Origin: Turnera subulata
Taxonomy: Eukaryota; Streptophyta; Magnoliopsida; Malpighiales; Passifloraceae
Direction of reading: 5' to 3'
Length of the DNA stretch: 64,000 bases
Assembly: GCA_028386065.3 (NCBI GenBank)
Contig: JAKUCV010007141.1
Coordinates: 1-64,000, forward strand
A program made the translations under genes and the position numbers. The notes under the pieces are model-generated. The model searched no databases. It had not been told where the DNA came from and saw only the letters and a list, made by a program, of their open reading frames with translations. This document shows, in pieces, positions 35,026 through 47,100 of this stretch. Numbering within the stretch: the first letter of the stretch is position 1; each line of letters opens with the position of its first letter.

Positions 35026-35589
35026 ATGCCGGCTCCATCGTCCGTCTTCTTCGTCGAAGGTGCAAACCTAGGCAGAAGAAACCGACTGGCCTACAGCATG
35101 ATCAACGAGCGTCCAGAGGAACAACCGAACGAGCTCGACAGAATGCCCCTTCTAGTCTTCGTCGACAAACTCTACTCATCCAGATTCTTCGTCACCCCCA
35201 TGGAAGAGACATTCTTCCTGGAGGACCAAGGCACCCTGAGGACCTCCTTCTACGGCTCGGCCAACTCTGTCATGTTTTTCATTTCTGAAAGACTTCAGGA
35301 GTTCAACCTAGAGTCCACTTGCCATTTCCTGGATCAAGGTACCTACTACCAGCTCTCGATGACTGCCCAAAGCATGCCTAGAGTCACTCGGTTATCTCCA
35401 ACTTGGCCAAAGGCCCGACTACTGGTGTGGAACTGCAGAGGAGTCGCTAGGCGTTCCCAGGAGTTCTCGCGTACCCTGAGGGACCTGAAGAACCAATACA
35501 AGCCAAACATGGTTCTTCTCACGGAGACCCAATGGCTGCCTGAAGACGATCACGGTCTCATCCCACTCCGGTTCTCTCCAGCAAACTAG
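35026..35589 (+). CDS. Antisense ORF 2 with a LINE-like endonuclease start
   Basis: 187 codons. Residues 1 to about 120 are unrecognised and have normal protein composition (for example PLLVFVDKLYSSRFFVTPME). Residues from about 130 read ARLLVWNCRGVARRSQEF, then PNMVLLTETQW. This matches the opening strands of the apurinic/apyrimidinic-type endonuclease domain of plant LINE ORF2 (WNCRG, then L.ETK/Q). After the stop at 35587 the same frame continues for about 40 codons with NNAGGMWFSWND, another endonuclease-like segment, until TGA at 35707-35709. The domain is therefore interrupted and truncated, and no reverse transcriptase follows. It could be a captured LINE fragment or a gene-derived insert. 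Confidence 0.45.
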   Translation: MPAPSSVFFVEGANLGRRNRLAYSMINERPEEQPNELDRMPLLVFVDKLYSSRFFVTPMEETFFLEDQGTLRTSFYGSANSVMFFISERLQEFNLESTCHFLDQGTYYQLSMTAQSMPRVTRLSPTWPKARLLVWNCRGVARRSQEFSRTLRDLKNQYKPNMVLLTETQWLPEDDHGLIPLRFSPAN

Positions 35590-35945
35590 TTCGAGCTTCC
35601 TGGCCAGAACAACGCAGGTGGCATGTGGTTCTCGTGGAACGACAGCATCAGGGTCAACATCAACAATGACCCCAACAGCTTCAGGGTCAACGTCGTACCG
35701 AGAAGATGAATGTTTTTTTTTATAATATCATTAATGTAATAATAATATTAGCAATATTAATAATATTTATGTTTCCGCATATTTATGGCATCATTAACCT
35801 CTTATGTGAATGTTCTGCGACAGCTGGCGTCCCTTGACTGGATCCATAACGCACTAACTAAAATGATATAAAATAATAAACAAATGGAGCGAACTATGCA
35901 AACAAGAACAACAAACACACAAAGACTGCCCAACCAGACCGAACA

Positions 35946-35963
35946 CCTGGTCTGCTACCAAAA
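35946..35963 (-). promoter_or_regulatory. Primer-binding-like site of the LARD-like element
   Basis: Directly inside the 5' LTR the minus strand reads TTTTGGTAGCAGACCAGG, close to the TGGTATCAGAGC pattern complementary to initiator Met-tRNA that many plant Gypsy elements use, with two or three differences. Confidence 0.55.
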
Positions 35964-38769
35964 TGAAATGCCCCGACCCGTATTTACCATACACAGTAAA
36001 CACGTGCCGGAACTGTAACGACCCAACCAAACAAAACCCAGCATACAGTGTATACATTAGTAATTCTGGCTCAACAGCCCAAAATATAAACATCAATAAT
36101 ATCACTACCGGCCCAAGGCCCAACAATAACAAAAAGTAGCACAGCGGAAGACTTAATAACTCACAAAGACACTGTATGCGACACTGATGCAAACTATGGA
36201 TCCGAGTCCTATCCAAGGGATAACGCTGCAGCCTGTCTGGAATGCATCAAACCGGAACCACAAATAACTCAACCTATGGGATGAAAGCCCTCAAGTGAGG
36301 GGTGAGTCCGAAGTGCTCACCAACGAAGGATAGACAATCAATATGCAACACTATAAATTACTCAAGTCGAACACAAGCAAAAACCGACAAAATTCACCAA
36401 ACCAAATGACTCGACCCAAAACCGGTCCAAGACCAAAAAGACTTAAACAAAAATCCAATTTCCAATTTTATCTTTCTGGGCCCCGTCACGGATAAGCTAG
36501 GGGTCAGACCTGGTTATCAACATATTTCGGGTGCCAAGCCAAACCAAGAGAGCCCAGGGATCGGCATCCCAAAAATAAGAACCCAGGGATAGACATCCCA
36601 AATATAATCACGGGATAGACATCCCAAGCATAGACATGCTTATCACAAGTAACCCAGGTCATGGCCACCAAAATAGTCTTAAATCATCGAGTTGTACCAC
36701 TACTTATCACGTGACAATTATATTACCATCATCCAAACCAAATCACAGGGATCAACATACCTAACCAAAATACTGGGATAGACATCCCATCCAAAACCGA
36801 AGATCGACATCCTTATCACAAATTATTATTTAACCCATTATACTTATACTAAAAGACACGGAAATAACCATCCAAAACTCAATGTACGGGGATAAACATC
36901 CCAAAAACAATCAGGACACTAGGATAAACATCCCGAAGCATACCACAGCAAATGCAACAACCAACAGTGCAACAATCATCAAACACAACAACCAAGTAAT
37001 ACAGACACATATAGAAGGAAATCCATCCTCACCTTGGCCGATTACTCAACTCTGAAGGTAATGACCGGTCCAAGGCCGACTCCTCGGAAAACTGCCTGAT
37101 ATCAAAACCTATACAACAAGACAACATGCTCACATAAATACACATAATCGGTATACTATGATGCCAAAACTGCGAAATACCCCATCCCGGTTCATATCCT
37201 TTATTATCTTCTTTTACCGAAAATATTATACCGTACGTATATCCGAATATTACTTCGGTATTTAATACTTTAATTCTTTCCAAAATATTTTTATGAAGTT
37301 ATTTATCATTTTCCAAAAATTATAATCATTATAAATTTTTTTTTGAAAAGATATGTATTTACATTTATATTTCCAAAATTATTTATATAAAATAATTATA
37401 CTTCTCCAAAAATATAACTACTATAACATAATTCTCTGAAAATATAGCGTATGCTTATACTCCCAAAACATTTATAGTATATATATCATTTTCTAAAGTA
37501 GTCATTATTTAGTAATTTTGCAAAGGATATAATTCTTATTTTAACTACCTTAGTTTTTGAAAATAATATAACATGATGATTACTTTATTTATTTTCACAA
37601 AATAAACCACATACTCTATGTACTCATTTTTCCCTGAAAATATCCAATCCATATTGCATATATATTTATTTGTTATCATATTTTTTTTCCAGTTTTTATT
37701 TTTTTTAACTCGGACTGGGCCAAGGTCCAAGCCCAAGCCAGTGTCAGTGTCTAAGTCACAGTCACACGCCAGGCCCAGTTCAGCCCACGGTTAGACCCAC
37801 ACGGATCCGGGTCGTCCCATATCGCAAACGGGTCAAGCCACAACATACGGGTTGCTCACCTTGTGTGGTCAACGGCGGCGGCGCGACATGGAAGGGAGGC
37901 GACGGCGGCACTGCTGACGGGGCGAGAGGCGGCGGCGTCATGTGCGGTGGTGGCGTCTTGCAGCATCGAGCGAAGAGGAAGGACGGGGGTGGCGCGTCCG
38001 TGGCCGTCGGTAGCAGCAAGAAGATCGGCGACGTTGGTTGCTGGAGCTGCAGGCGTGCGACTCGGTTCGGGTACAACGGTGGCGCGACGACAGCAGGGAG
38101 AGGACGGAGAGGAGGCGCGGCTCTCTGCTCGTCGTCGTCATGTGGAGGGCTGAGCAAGGCGGCACGGTGAAGAGGAAGGTGACGGTCGGCGGCTCGGGCG
38201 GCAACTCCTCCTCCTCCTATTTCTTTTTTTTTTCTCTTCTTTTCTTTTTCCTTTCCGATTTCCATTTCTTTTTTTTTTCCCTTATTTTTCTTCTTCTCCT
38301 GATTTTTTTCCTCTTCTCTTTTTTTCTTTCTTCTTTCTTTTTTTTTCTCCCTCTCTTTCTCTTTTTTTTTTCTTCCTTTCTTCTTTCCCTCTTCTCCCCT
38401 TTCTTCCTGCGTTCTTTTAAAGAAAAATGAACACTGTGGGCGACTGATGACACAGGAAAATGGTGACTTGCCTCAATAATGCAGCTTGTCTGCATTATGG
38501 GGCGAGTCCGATCCGGACCAGAAAATAACTGATACCCCCTTAGTTATTTTTTCGGTGTGATTTTTCTGAGGATTTCCGGACCCGAAAAATACCAACTTAG
38601 GTCCAAAAAATCCACGTAAAAATCACGAGCGCGGGAAAACCCTCGGTTTCGAAAAACGATGCCCGATTTAACTTGAATTAATTACCTAAGATTAATTCAT
38701 TCGGTAAATCACGGTAAAAAGACTTTTACAGTCCCGGTAAAAATCTAAATTTTTACCCGGGCAGTTACA
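35964..38769 (-). repeat. 5' LTR of the LARD-like element
   Basis: About 2.81 kb, collinear with 30753-33536 throughout. Inner terminus TGAAATGCCCCGACCCG, outer terminus CCCGGGCAGTTACA (one change from CTGTTACA). Same dyad array at 36555-36935, same GC-rich block at 37860-38210 and same C/T tract at 38215-38405. Confidence 0.85.
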
Positions 38770-38774
38770 AGCGA

Positions 38775-39597
38775 ACTTAAAAATCCAATCATTCTAACAA
38801 ACTAAATAAACACAAGAAAATTTGATAGTTGAAACACAATACAGTAATGTTGGTCTCATAAAACAACTGATGTAATTGGCCAATTCAATTAAAATCGAAC
38901 CCATAAGATTCAAAACAATAATTAGTACTTAGTAGAATATTGTTTTAGATAAGGGATTGACACTCCATTCAAGAGCTGGCTCAGTGCAGATAACCTAGTC
39001 AAACTGATATTTGAACTAAAGGCAACTTCTACGGAATTTGGTAATCGTTCAATCAACAAAAATGTTATTATAACATTAGTTTAAGAGGATAAAAGCCAAA
39101 ATTATCGGTTTAATCATGGTAAAGTTATTAGACGAGCCACTAAAAAAAGCAACAAATATTTTTTTTGTTTCTAATGTCCAAATCAAAATATGTTTGGATT
39201 ATGTATTATTGAATCTCTTTTTTTCTTTTTCGTGTTCCCCTGAGAAATTTCGTGAACCAAATTATTTTTTAGTATCAAGATTGCAATGCATGTCTCCTAG
39301 CCTCCTTTTCTTCCATAGATACTTCATTATTGGCCCAAACGATCCAACTTGGCATACCACCACGAGTCCGCAAGAGGGAAAAGTAGAAAAGAACGATATG
39401 GTAGTACCAACCAGCGTTTCGGCGTTGCGTTGGGCCTTTGGCCCATGGAGCATAAAAGGGACCGGGAAAGAGAAAATACAGAAACATACCAAATTGTTGG
39501 ACTCGTCGTATTTCATTGTTATGGAATTTCAAAAAAAAATTCATTGTTATGGAATTCCAGTGTGATGTCAATTATCATGTTTCTCTAAAGTAAAAAA
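38775..39597. other. Intergenic region upstream of the MAEA gene
   Basis: AT-rich, no gene recognised. A short direct repeat around TTCATTGTTATGGAATT occurs at about 39512 and 39540, separated by an A-run. Confidence 0.5.
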
Positions 39598-39598
39598 T

Positions 39599-39613
39599 AA
39601 TATATATATAAAA
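39599..39613 (+). promoter_or_regulatory. TATA-type element of the MAEA gene
   Basis: A TATATATATATAAAA stretch lies about 90-100 bp upstream of the ATG at 39702, a usual distance for a short CT-rich leader such as the one seen at 39650-39695. Confidence 0.5.
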
Positions 39614-39701
39614 TGAAAAAGCAGCTTACATAAATCACAGACATTTGCTTCTCTTCTCCACCTCTCTAATTCCTTTTTCCTCCTCTCAATTCTTTAGCGC
39701 G

Positions 39702-42700
39702 ATGGAGATGGATACCCTCCCAAACGGCAACTCCTCCGCCGCGGCTCCACCACCAACCGCCCCGGCACCTGCGCCAGCCGCCGCAGCATCTCCGTCCTCA
39801 AAGCTCGCGCAACTAACGGAATCTCTAAAACTGGAGCACCAGTTCCTCCGCGTCCCTTTCGAGCACTACAAGAAGACGATCCGCGCCAACCACCGCTCCG
39901 TCGAGAAAGAAGTCTCGTCGGTCATCTCCGGAGTCAACGAAGCTGCCGATTCCGATATGTCGAAGGACGACGCCGTTCAACACCTCACTTCTCTCGTCTC
40001 CAGATTGCAAGGCCTCAAACGAAAGGTATAATCAACGGAAAAAGAAAAAAAGCCAAAAAACCGACGGTTTCTTCTATTAAACGCTAGATATTAATGTCTC
40101 TTAGTTCTGCCGCAATTTGTCGGGATAATCCTTTGATGAATCTAACTAACTCGCTAAGTAACTAACTAACTGCAAATCAGTTAGAAGATGGAAGCCGAGC
40201 GGAGCACTTGCAGGCGCAGAGATGCCGTGCACGGCTTGACCATTTGGAATCGGCGGATGCAGAGAACCTAGCGGAGTGGAACAACACACGCTTGAAGAGG
40301 ATTCTGGTAGATTACATGTTGCGTAATTCCTACTACCAGACCGGTATGAAGCTAGCCGAGAGCAGCAATATACTGGTAATCTCGTGCTTTTGCTTTTGTT
40401 AGCTGTGGTTTGATTGCCGCCGTTGATGCATTACATATGCGTAGAGTTTAGAATTTGATGGGATTTTAATGGCTAGGATCTTGTTGATATTGATGTCTTC
40501 CAAGAGGCGAAGAAAGTTATCGATGCTCTTCAGAATCGGGAGGTGGCTCCTGCTCTGGCTTGGTGTGCTGATAACAAGTCACGGTTGAAGAAGTCAAAGG
40601 TATTTTGCTCTTCTCTGTTAGAGTGTTGATTATGGAAGATTTTGGATTGGTGTTGTTTGTGCTTATTGGTTTTGTTGATGGCAGAGCAAGTTTGAGTTCC
40701 AGTTGAGGCTTCAAGAGTTCATTGAATTGGTACGAGCTGAGAACCATTTGCCTGCTATTAAGTATGCACGGAAATATCTTGCGCCTTGGGGAGCTTCCCA
40801 TATGAAAGAATTCCAGCGGGTCTTTGCAACGGTGGCTTTTAAGGGTAGCACCGAATTTGCTGTGTACAAGGTAACCTAATTTCTATGAGTACATGTCATG
40901 TGGGGCATAATTATGCATGATGGCCGGTGAAATACTTAACATCTTGTCATAGATTGATTTTCTATTGCGTGGTCTGTCATTGGTTATGCATTGAAAAGTG
41001 ATGTTCTGATTTTTTATTATGCTTTTGTGTCTGCATATGTCACTCCCAGTTTCACTACACTCTGAAGGTTAGATTCGACTGTAGTTATATTAGTGTTTCA
41101 TAAATGACAATGAGTAATCACAAAGTTGGAAAACTATGATCACTCTTGGGGGAACAACTTGATGTTAACCGTTTAACATAAACTACAAGAGTAATATTTA
41201 TCAGCATCTTTTTGAGGGTCAATTCAAGAAATTAGTTTTAAGGTTCCTAAAATGTTCTGTGTTATTGACTTGTTGACTTTGAAATTTTGGTTCATTGACT
41301 GTACCGGACAAAGAGGGGCTTTACCTTCCCTATAATTTCACCAACCTTGGAAAAGTGTGATAAACTTAATTCTTATGTTCAAAAGACTTTGCAGTACAAA
41401 GAGGGTAGCCCATACTGATATGCCTTCTGTGTGATGTTGGCCAAGATTAGGTTCAATAAAAGATCCTTGATGTATCTATGGCCTAAAGTAAATTGCCTTC
41501 GAGACTTTTCTAGTAACTAGCATATAGGATCTCTTGTTTAACCTCCCTACTATGCTTTAAAGCTTTCTCTTATTGGTCATCTTGAGCAATTATAGTGTGT
41601 TTTTGCAGGTTTTGTTTGAACCGAAGCAATGGGACTACTTGGTGGACCAATTTAAACAGGAATTCTGCAGGTTATATGGCATGACCCTGGAGCCATTGTT
41701 GAACATTTATCTGCAGGCAGGCTTGTCTGCGTTGAAAACTCCGTATCCATGGTTCAGTGTCTTGTTGCTTGCTCGAATCTACTTGATTACTTTTTCTATG
41801 CTACTGATGCAACTGTTAAGACTCTTTCCTTGGCACATTCTAGGACGAGGAATTCCAATGCAGTAAAAATAGAGCAACTTTTGTGTTAACAAACAAGTTG
41901 CTCTCATGTCTCATAGTATTTTATAAAATCTGAGCTAGTTCTTTGGGACGGCTGCTAAGATTTAGGTTTTATCCTGTGGTGAGGTCCAAACTTGTTATTA
42001 AGCTTTATTGACTTGGGTTTTAGTATGTTTTTGTGCAAATAATTTGATTACTTGAGTTTTTTAGATGCTCTTCTTTGCATGAAATGCTTGCATATGAATA
42101 AAACTAGCACTGTTCTTTATTGTCTCTGATATGGTGGTAAAGTTGCCTACTAAAAGTTAAGGGCAGATGAACTCTGTGGTTCATGGTAGATTTTCCTAGC
42201 TTTGGACATTTATTTTTTGTGTTATGCATAGCCTCTGCCTTATGTTTCATGGATCTCTCTAAATGACCTGACTAATTGAGAAATTGGTCAGCTGTTTACC
42301 TGGGATGACAGCTTTCAAGTGTTTCTTGATGATACCTGTATCTGTATCTTTTTATATTATTGTGCTAGTATCGGCTTTTGCCTTGACTGATTTAGATACT
42401 GTTATGAGGAGGATTGTACCAAGGAAGATCCACTATCACAGGAGAACTTCCGAAAGTTGGCATTGCCTTTGCCATATTCGAAGCAGCATCACTCGAAGCT
42501 TGTTTGCTACATTACTAAAGAGCTAATGGACACAGAGAACCCACCACAAGTCTTACCAAATGGCTATGTTTACAGCAGCAAGGTTGTTCCCATGCAGCAG
42601 TGTAAAGAATTGTTCTCAATGTGATGATACCAGTAGTCTGATTAACTTTTTCCATTTGCAGGCACTTGAAGAAATGGCCAAAAGAAATGATGGCAAAATA

Positions 42701-42763
42701 ACATGTCCAAGGACAGGCTTCGTCTGCAATTACTCAGAGTTGGTTAAAGCGTACATATCATAA
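39702..42763 (+). CDS. MAEA/GID9-like subunit of the CTLH/GID ubiquitin ligase
   Basis: Homologue of yeast Gid9/Fyv10 and animal MAEA, one of the paired RING-like subunits of the GID/CTLH E3 ligase. Seven exons: 39702-40025, 40181-40375, 40477-40599, 40685-40870, 41609-41742, 42396-42582 and 42662-42763, giving 416 aa. Domains in order: Ala/Pro-rich N terminus (about 8-35), helical region with LTSLVSRLQGLKRK, LisH (about 145-170, RILVDYMLRNSYYQTGMKLA), CTLH (about 174-235, with ALAWCADNKSRLKKSKSKFE), CRA (to about 330), and a degenerate C-terminal RING-like part with YCYEEDC and ITCPRTGFVCNYSELVKAY. In the complex the partner is expected to be an RMD5/GID2-type protein; no such gene lies in this window. 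Intact. Confidence 0.93.
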
Positions 42764-44116
42764 AACTGCATTTAGGGGAAAATGAATGGTCAAAGAAAAT
42801 TGCCTTTCTTTATTGGCTCTGAAGCTGTTACGGGCGTTCAGTGTCATCTGTGAATACTAATGAAAGCGTCAAGCCCCTAATGCAACTTTCCTTGTTAACC
42901 TTTTATGCACCTTGATTTGGTCACGTTTCAAGACCTCTTGTATATATGAAGTTAACTTTTCAGCTGTTATATTGTTGTTTCATATTTTTTCTTTTCTGTT
43001 TAGGATCTCTTAAATTCATCTTGATTCTGAATAAAGGAAACTTAAATTTCATGGTTGTGGTATTGATCAATAGTAATCAGGGTTATATCTTTGTTACATT
43101 ATGCTGCTTTGGGCACACAGCACATATTTGTGCTCGATGTTAGGAGGCGATGTGCCATGATGTCCTGCTCGACGTCGTTTAATAAGCCAGGTGGTGCCTC
43201 AACACCTGCAACATCCGGAGAATGCGCGGGATTAATACAGAAAAATCGAAACAACAATTGGGAGAATGTACATTATAAAAAAAAAAAAACAATTGGGAGA
43301 ATGTGATGTTGCGCGGGATTAATACAGAAAAATCAAAACAACAATTGGGAGAATGTACATTATAAAAAAAAAAAAAAACAATTGGGAGAATGTGATGTCA
43401 TATCAACATCCTTTTGTATTGCAAAAAAGGAGAAATATTTATTTCTAATATATGTCAAAATTTGGAAAGGAATACGAAGGCTATGTTTGGAACGCCACAT
43501 GCGGCAATGGAATACCAACGATGGTTTGGATTAGATGAGCAAACATGCAGAGGTTTGCTCTGGCCCAACGTGCAATTTACGGAAGTAAAACTAACATCTG
43601 CGTGTTTTACACACACACACACACACAAAAAAAAAACTAACATCTGCGTGAATCAAATCAAACCAAACGGCCACAAAAGGCATATACTTTCCATTAATAT
43701 ACTAATTTCTAATATAACATACAACAAATCCACTTCCTTTATTTTCCTTTCCCCCACGTACATTAACATGTTATCTCTCCCCAAGAAAGAATGTATCATG
43801 TATGTGAATCCCCAAATCAAAGAGGAAGATGACTCTCATACATGCAACCGTGGCAAGGTCAATCCCCTGCAATCCTGGCCAATGGGTACTCGTGTTGTGA
43901 TCTCAGTATCTGTTCACTCTATACATCTTTTGCCTGCCATTCTACAAGTTACAGGCAAGCCCCGCAGGCTTGCAATTCCAATTCCTCCCTTAACGGGCTC
44001 CAAACTCCAAATTCTTGGTTCAGGATTGAAGCTTCTGGAAGCAGAGACTGCTGTTTCGTCCAAAAAATCTCGCCAATGGTTTGGAAACGGGTAACAACAC
44101 TCACCTCAACCATAAC
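42764..44116. other. Convergent region between MAEA (+) and SAC3A (-)
   Basis: Contains the MAEA 3' UTR, an 87 bp-period tandem repeat (43224-43400), a CA-repeat at about 43608-43627 and the SAC3A 3' UTR. A 226-codon plus-strand open frame at 43414-44094 runs through simple repeats and the antisense of the SAC3A 3' region and is not supported as a gene. Confidence 0.5.
43224..43400. repeat. Tandem repeat, two units of about 87 bp
   Basis: The unit begins GCGCGGGATTAATACAG (43224 and 43311). It contains two internal copies of CAATTGGGAGAATGT separated by an A12-A15 run, so the smaller element itself appears four times. Confidence 0.8.
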
Positions 44117-47100
44117 TCATAAGGGTGCCCGTGCTAGAAAATCATTAACAGCAAGATTAGCATCTCCATGGGCCACGGCATCTTCAGGTTCTGGCATGTA
44201 AAGACTAGACGATGAAGCCTGCACAGGGAAAATCACATTTTAAGTTGCATTCAAAGTAAAAGGAGCATGTACCAAACATCCAAAATCATGTAACAAGTTC
44301 CATCCGTATAATACATAAAAAAGAAAACACTGGGGCTTTTGAGAAGGAGAGTCAGTCAACAAGCTAAAATATGTCTGGGGACAACTTCACATTAGCATAA
44401 CCAATTTGGGTAAATTTCACCTAACGCCACACAGATGAATTTTACTCTCTGAATTGCCATTTATGCAACCCTGTCAAGACAAGGTTTCACAAGGATTTCC
44501 TCATGCACACAACTCAATGACTTAAGAAAATGAGCAGTTGGCAACAATTTCTTCAAGATGGTTTATACAGCAAGAAATAATTTCAGTGAGAAAATAGAAT
44601 TCAATGTAAGAGCAGTTCTTAAGCACCAACAGAAAAGCATGCCAATGGATGCTAAAGAAAAATTGAAAATACCTTGGTATCAAGCTGCATCTCTCCATTA
44701 TTGTCTGCGATAATACATCCACCATGTGCCCTCAACCATTCCTCGCACTCCTCTATACCATCAGAGCCTTTCTCACTATCTCCTTCACTCGTACAAGAGA
44801 AACCCAAAATTTGTGCAACATATGAAATAGGAATAGTAGGGCGATATGCTCGAGTCATGCAACTCACAGCCTTGTACCGCATCTTTTCAACACAAAGATC
44901 TGCAAGAAGATTAAATTAGTACACCTTCCTTTTCCCCCATATATCCAAGCAATAAACTTTGAGACAACCAGCAAGAAAGATGGACAAATAATATACACCC
45001 ACCCATGAGACAGGTGTTCAAGTTAGGGGCCACTCTGTAAAGTCTGAAGAACATAACATAGTTTCCTGAAGTGACAGCTGCCCGAACAGCAAGAGCATGC
45101 TTAACAGCTTTATCCTTCTTTGATTCCTCTGTTAATCTGGAAAATCAAAAAGGTAAAATCTTTTCAAGACCATCGTAAAGGGCAAGTAGTGGAAAGCAAA
45201 TAGCTCAATTTCACTAATTCAGACTATTTCATGCCTAGTGGGAAGACGAGAGTATAAGATAGATTCAGAACATGGTGGAAATGACCTATCTAATCTCTCT
45301 CTATCACTCTCTTCCTGTCATCCTCACACACATCCCGGTGAGGATACATGATACCAATGGGCTTGCAGCTCATTGTTACTCTTGCAAAAAGTAAGAGGGA
45401 TGAGGTCTTGGGTTCGAGTCCCACCTTCAACATTACCATATCCCTCCCGACTTCCAATAGTTTCATAATTTTCCTGTTAAGCGTCCCCACACCAAGGGAA
45501 ACTCGTGATATTTTACCATATTCCTCATTTCCAATAAATCCATAAAATTTCCATAACCATCCTACACTATGGAAATACCGTTTTTTATAAGTAATGGGAA
45601 AACTACCTGTATACCAATATCCTGTCAAATAAGTATGACTATTATGTAAATGTCTTTGCACCAAAAGATCTAACAAAGTGCAAAGGAGTTTACAGCCAAA
45701 ACTTTTAACAAGATATGTTATTATACCTCAGAATTTATAAATTCTTATTGAGAGAAGGGAAAGCCTACTATTCACACATCTGTGGGTCACATAACTATGC
45801 AGAGATCCTATCACACAGTATTTCAACTCTCATTCTTTAGTGGAAAACGTTGGTATGTCATGAATTATGAAAAGATTTCAGAGAAACCCATGAAACATCA
45901 TTTAATTTAAAACCCAGCTTTTCAGAAGAAGTCACTAACCTCGACATTGATGATACGAGATCTCTATTGTTACTGGAGTGCAATATAACACAGAGTAAGT
46001 TATAAGCTGCAAACTCCATATGACATCCTTCAATTCCTTCACCATAGAGGGTTTTTAACTGTGATTGGCACTGAAACAAAATAAAATGTTAGCATAAATA
46101 GAAACTATACATTAATTAGAGAAAGTTAATAGGAAGAGTAGCATTTTGTGTTCTACAAACAAGATAACATATTATGCCCAAATATATATATAACACTGAA
46201 TGCTAGGGAGTGAAAGAGATGGCCCCAGACAAAAAACCAACTCTGGTCCCAGGACGAGATCATGAATCATCATGCATATGCCCAAAAAAGTAATATGAGA
46301 TAAGACCTACACCATGCTGAGAAGAGAAATCAAATGTTTCGATTTCTTTCCACACCAACCTGATTATACTCGGGTAAATCCCCTACTTCCAAAGCTAATC
46401 GAGCGTGCGTTTCGTAGACCTGCATATGAGTCAAAATATCAGTAAAACTTATGGATACATTTGCAATCTTGCAGACACACACCCGCAAGAGTTATTTGAG
46501 ATCCTTGCATGGAAATGCAAACAGACTAACCTTGACGGTCAGTTCATTGCGTATTCGTTGCACAGTTAGATCTTGACGAATAGACTTCAACTGGTCACAC
46601 TTGTAAAGATAGTTCTTTTGAGAATTTTTAACCATCAGAAGAGCTTTCTCCAGTACTTCTTCTGGTCTTACCTGTAAAGCAGAGTGGATGTAAACAAAAT
46701 AGAACACAGAAAAAATGTAGGCCAGTCTATGGACTTGAAGTTTGCTCATTTGAGAATACAATCTAATTGCAATGACAGAAAAGATATTAGATAATTACTG
46801 TGGAAGGGTCGGGTGCAGAAGTAAGACGCAAATAACGCTTCTCAATATCCTGGCAGGTTCCCTTCACAGTTAGAGCATCCCAGTCAATGTCTTCAACAGC
46901 CCTACTTCCACCATCGTCAAAGCTTTTGCTAAGCATCAAAGCACTAGCCCGTTTACTGTACAAGTTTCCAGCTCCAGCACTTTTTGGTTTAAAATAACTA
47001 ATGTCTGCTCTATGGCCTTGACCTTTTTCAAAACGCTTGGAACGGTTCTCACGCCTCCTTTTCTCCTCTGGTGTATTTGCGAGCGCGATTGCACCAGAGT

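Larger units (their letters stand above)
30753..38769 (-). mobile_element. Gypsy-type LTR element lacking gag/pol (LARD-like), about 8.0 kb
   Basis: Two similar LTRs of about 2.8 kb (30753-33536 and 35964-38769) flank only 2.4 kb of internal sequence. On the minus strand the order is 5' LTR, a primer-binding-like site (35963-35946), internal region, a GAATTTCG-type dyad with purine tract, and 3' LTR. Flanking pentamers are GGCGA (30748-30752) and AGCGA (38770-38774), a target duplication with one mismatch. No protease, reverse transcriptase, RNase H or integrase frame is found on the minus strand, so it would depend on another element. The internal region carries two plus-strand ORFs described separately. 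The LTRs differ by only a few percent by eye, suggesting recent insertion. Confidence 0.82.

Noticed and set aside
39116..39565. 149-codon open frame upstream of MAEA
   Set aside because: No recognisable domain, opposite-strand open frames of equal length and no initiation context. It lies in promoter-side AT-rich sequence.
43414..44094. 226-codon open frame on the + strand after MAEA
   Set aside because: It passes through a CA repeat and A-runs, and its second half is the antisense of the SAC3A 3' region. There is no domain-like sequence.
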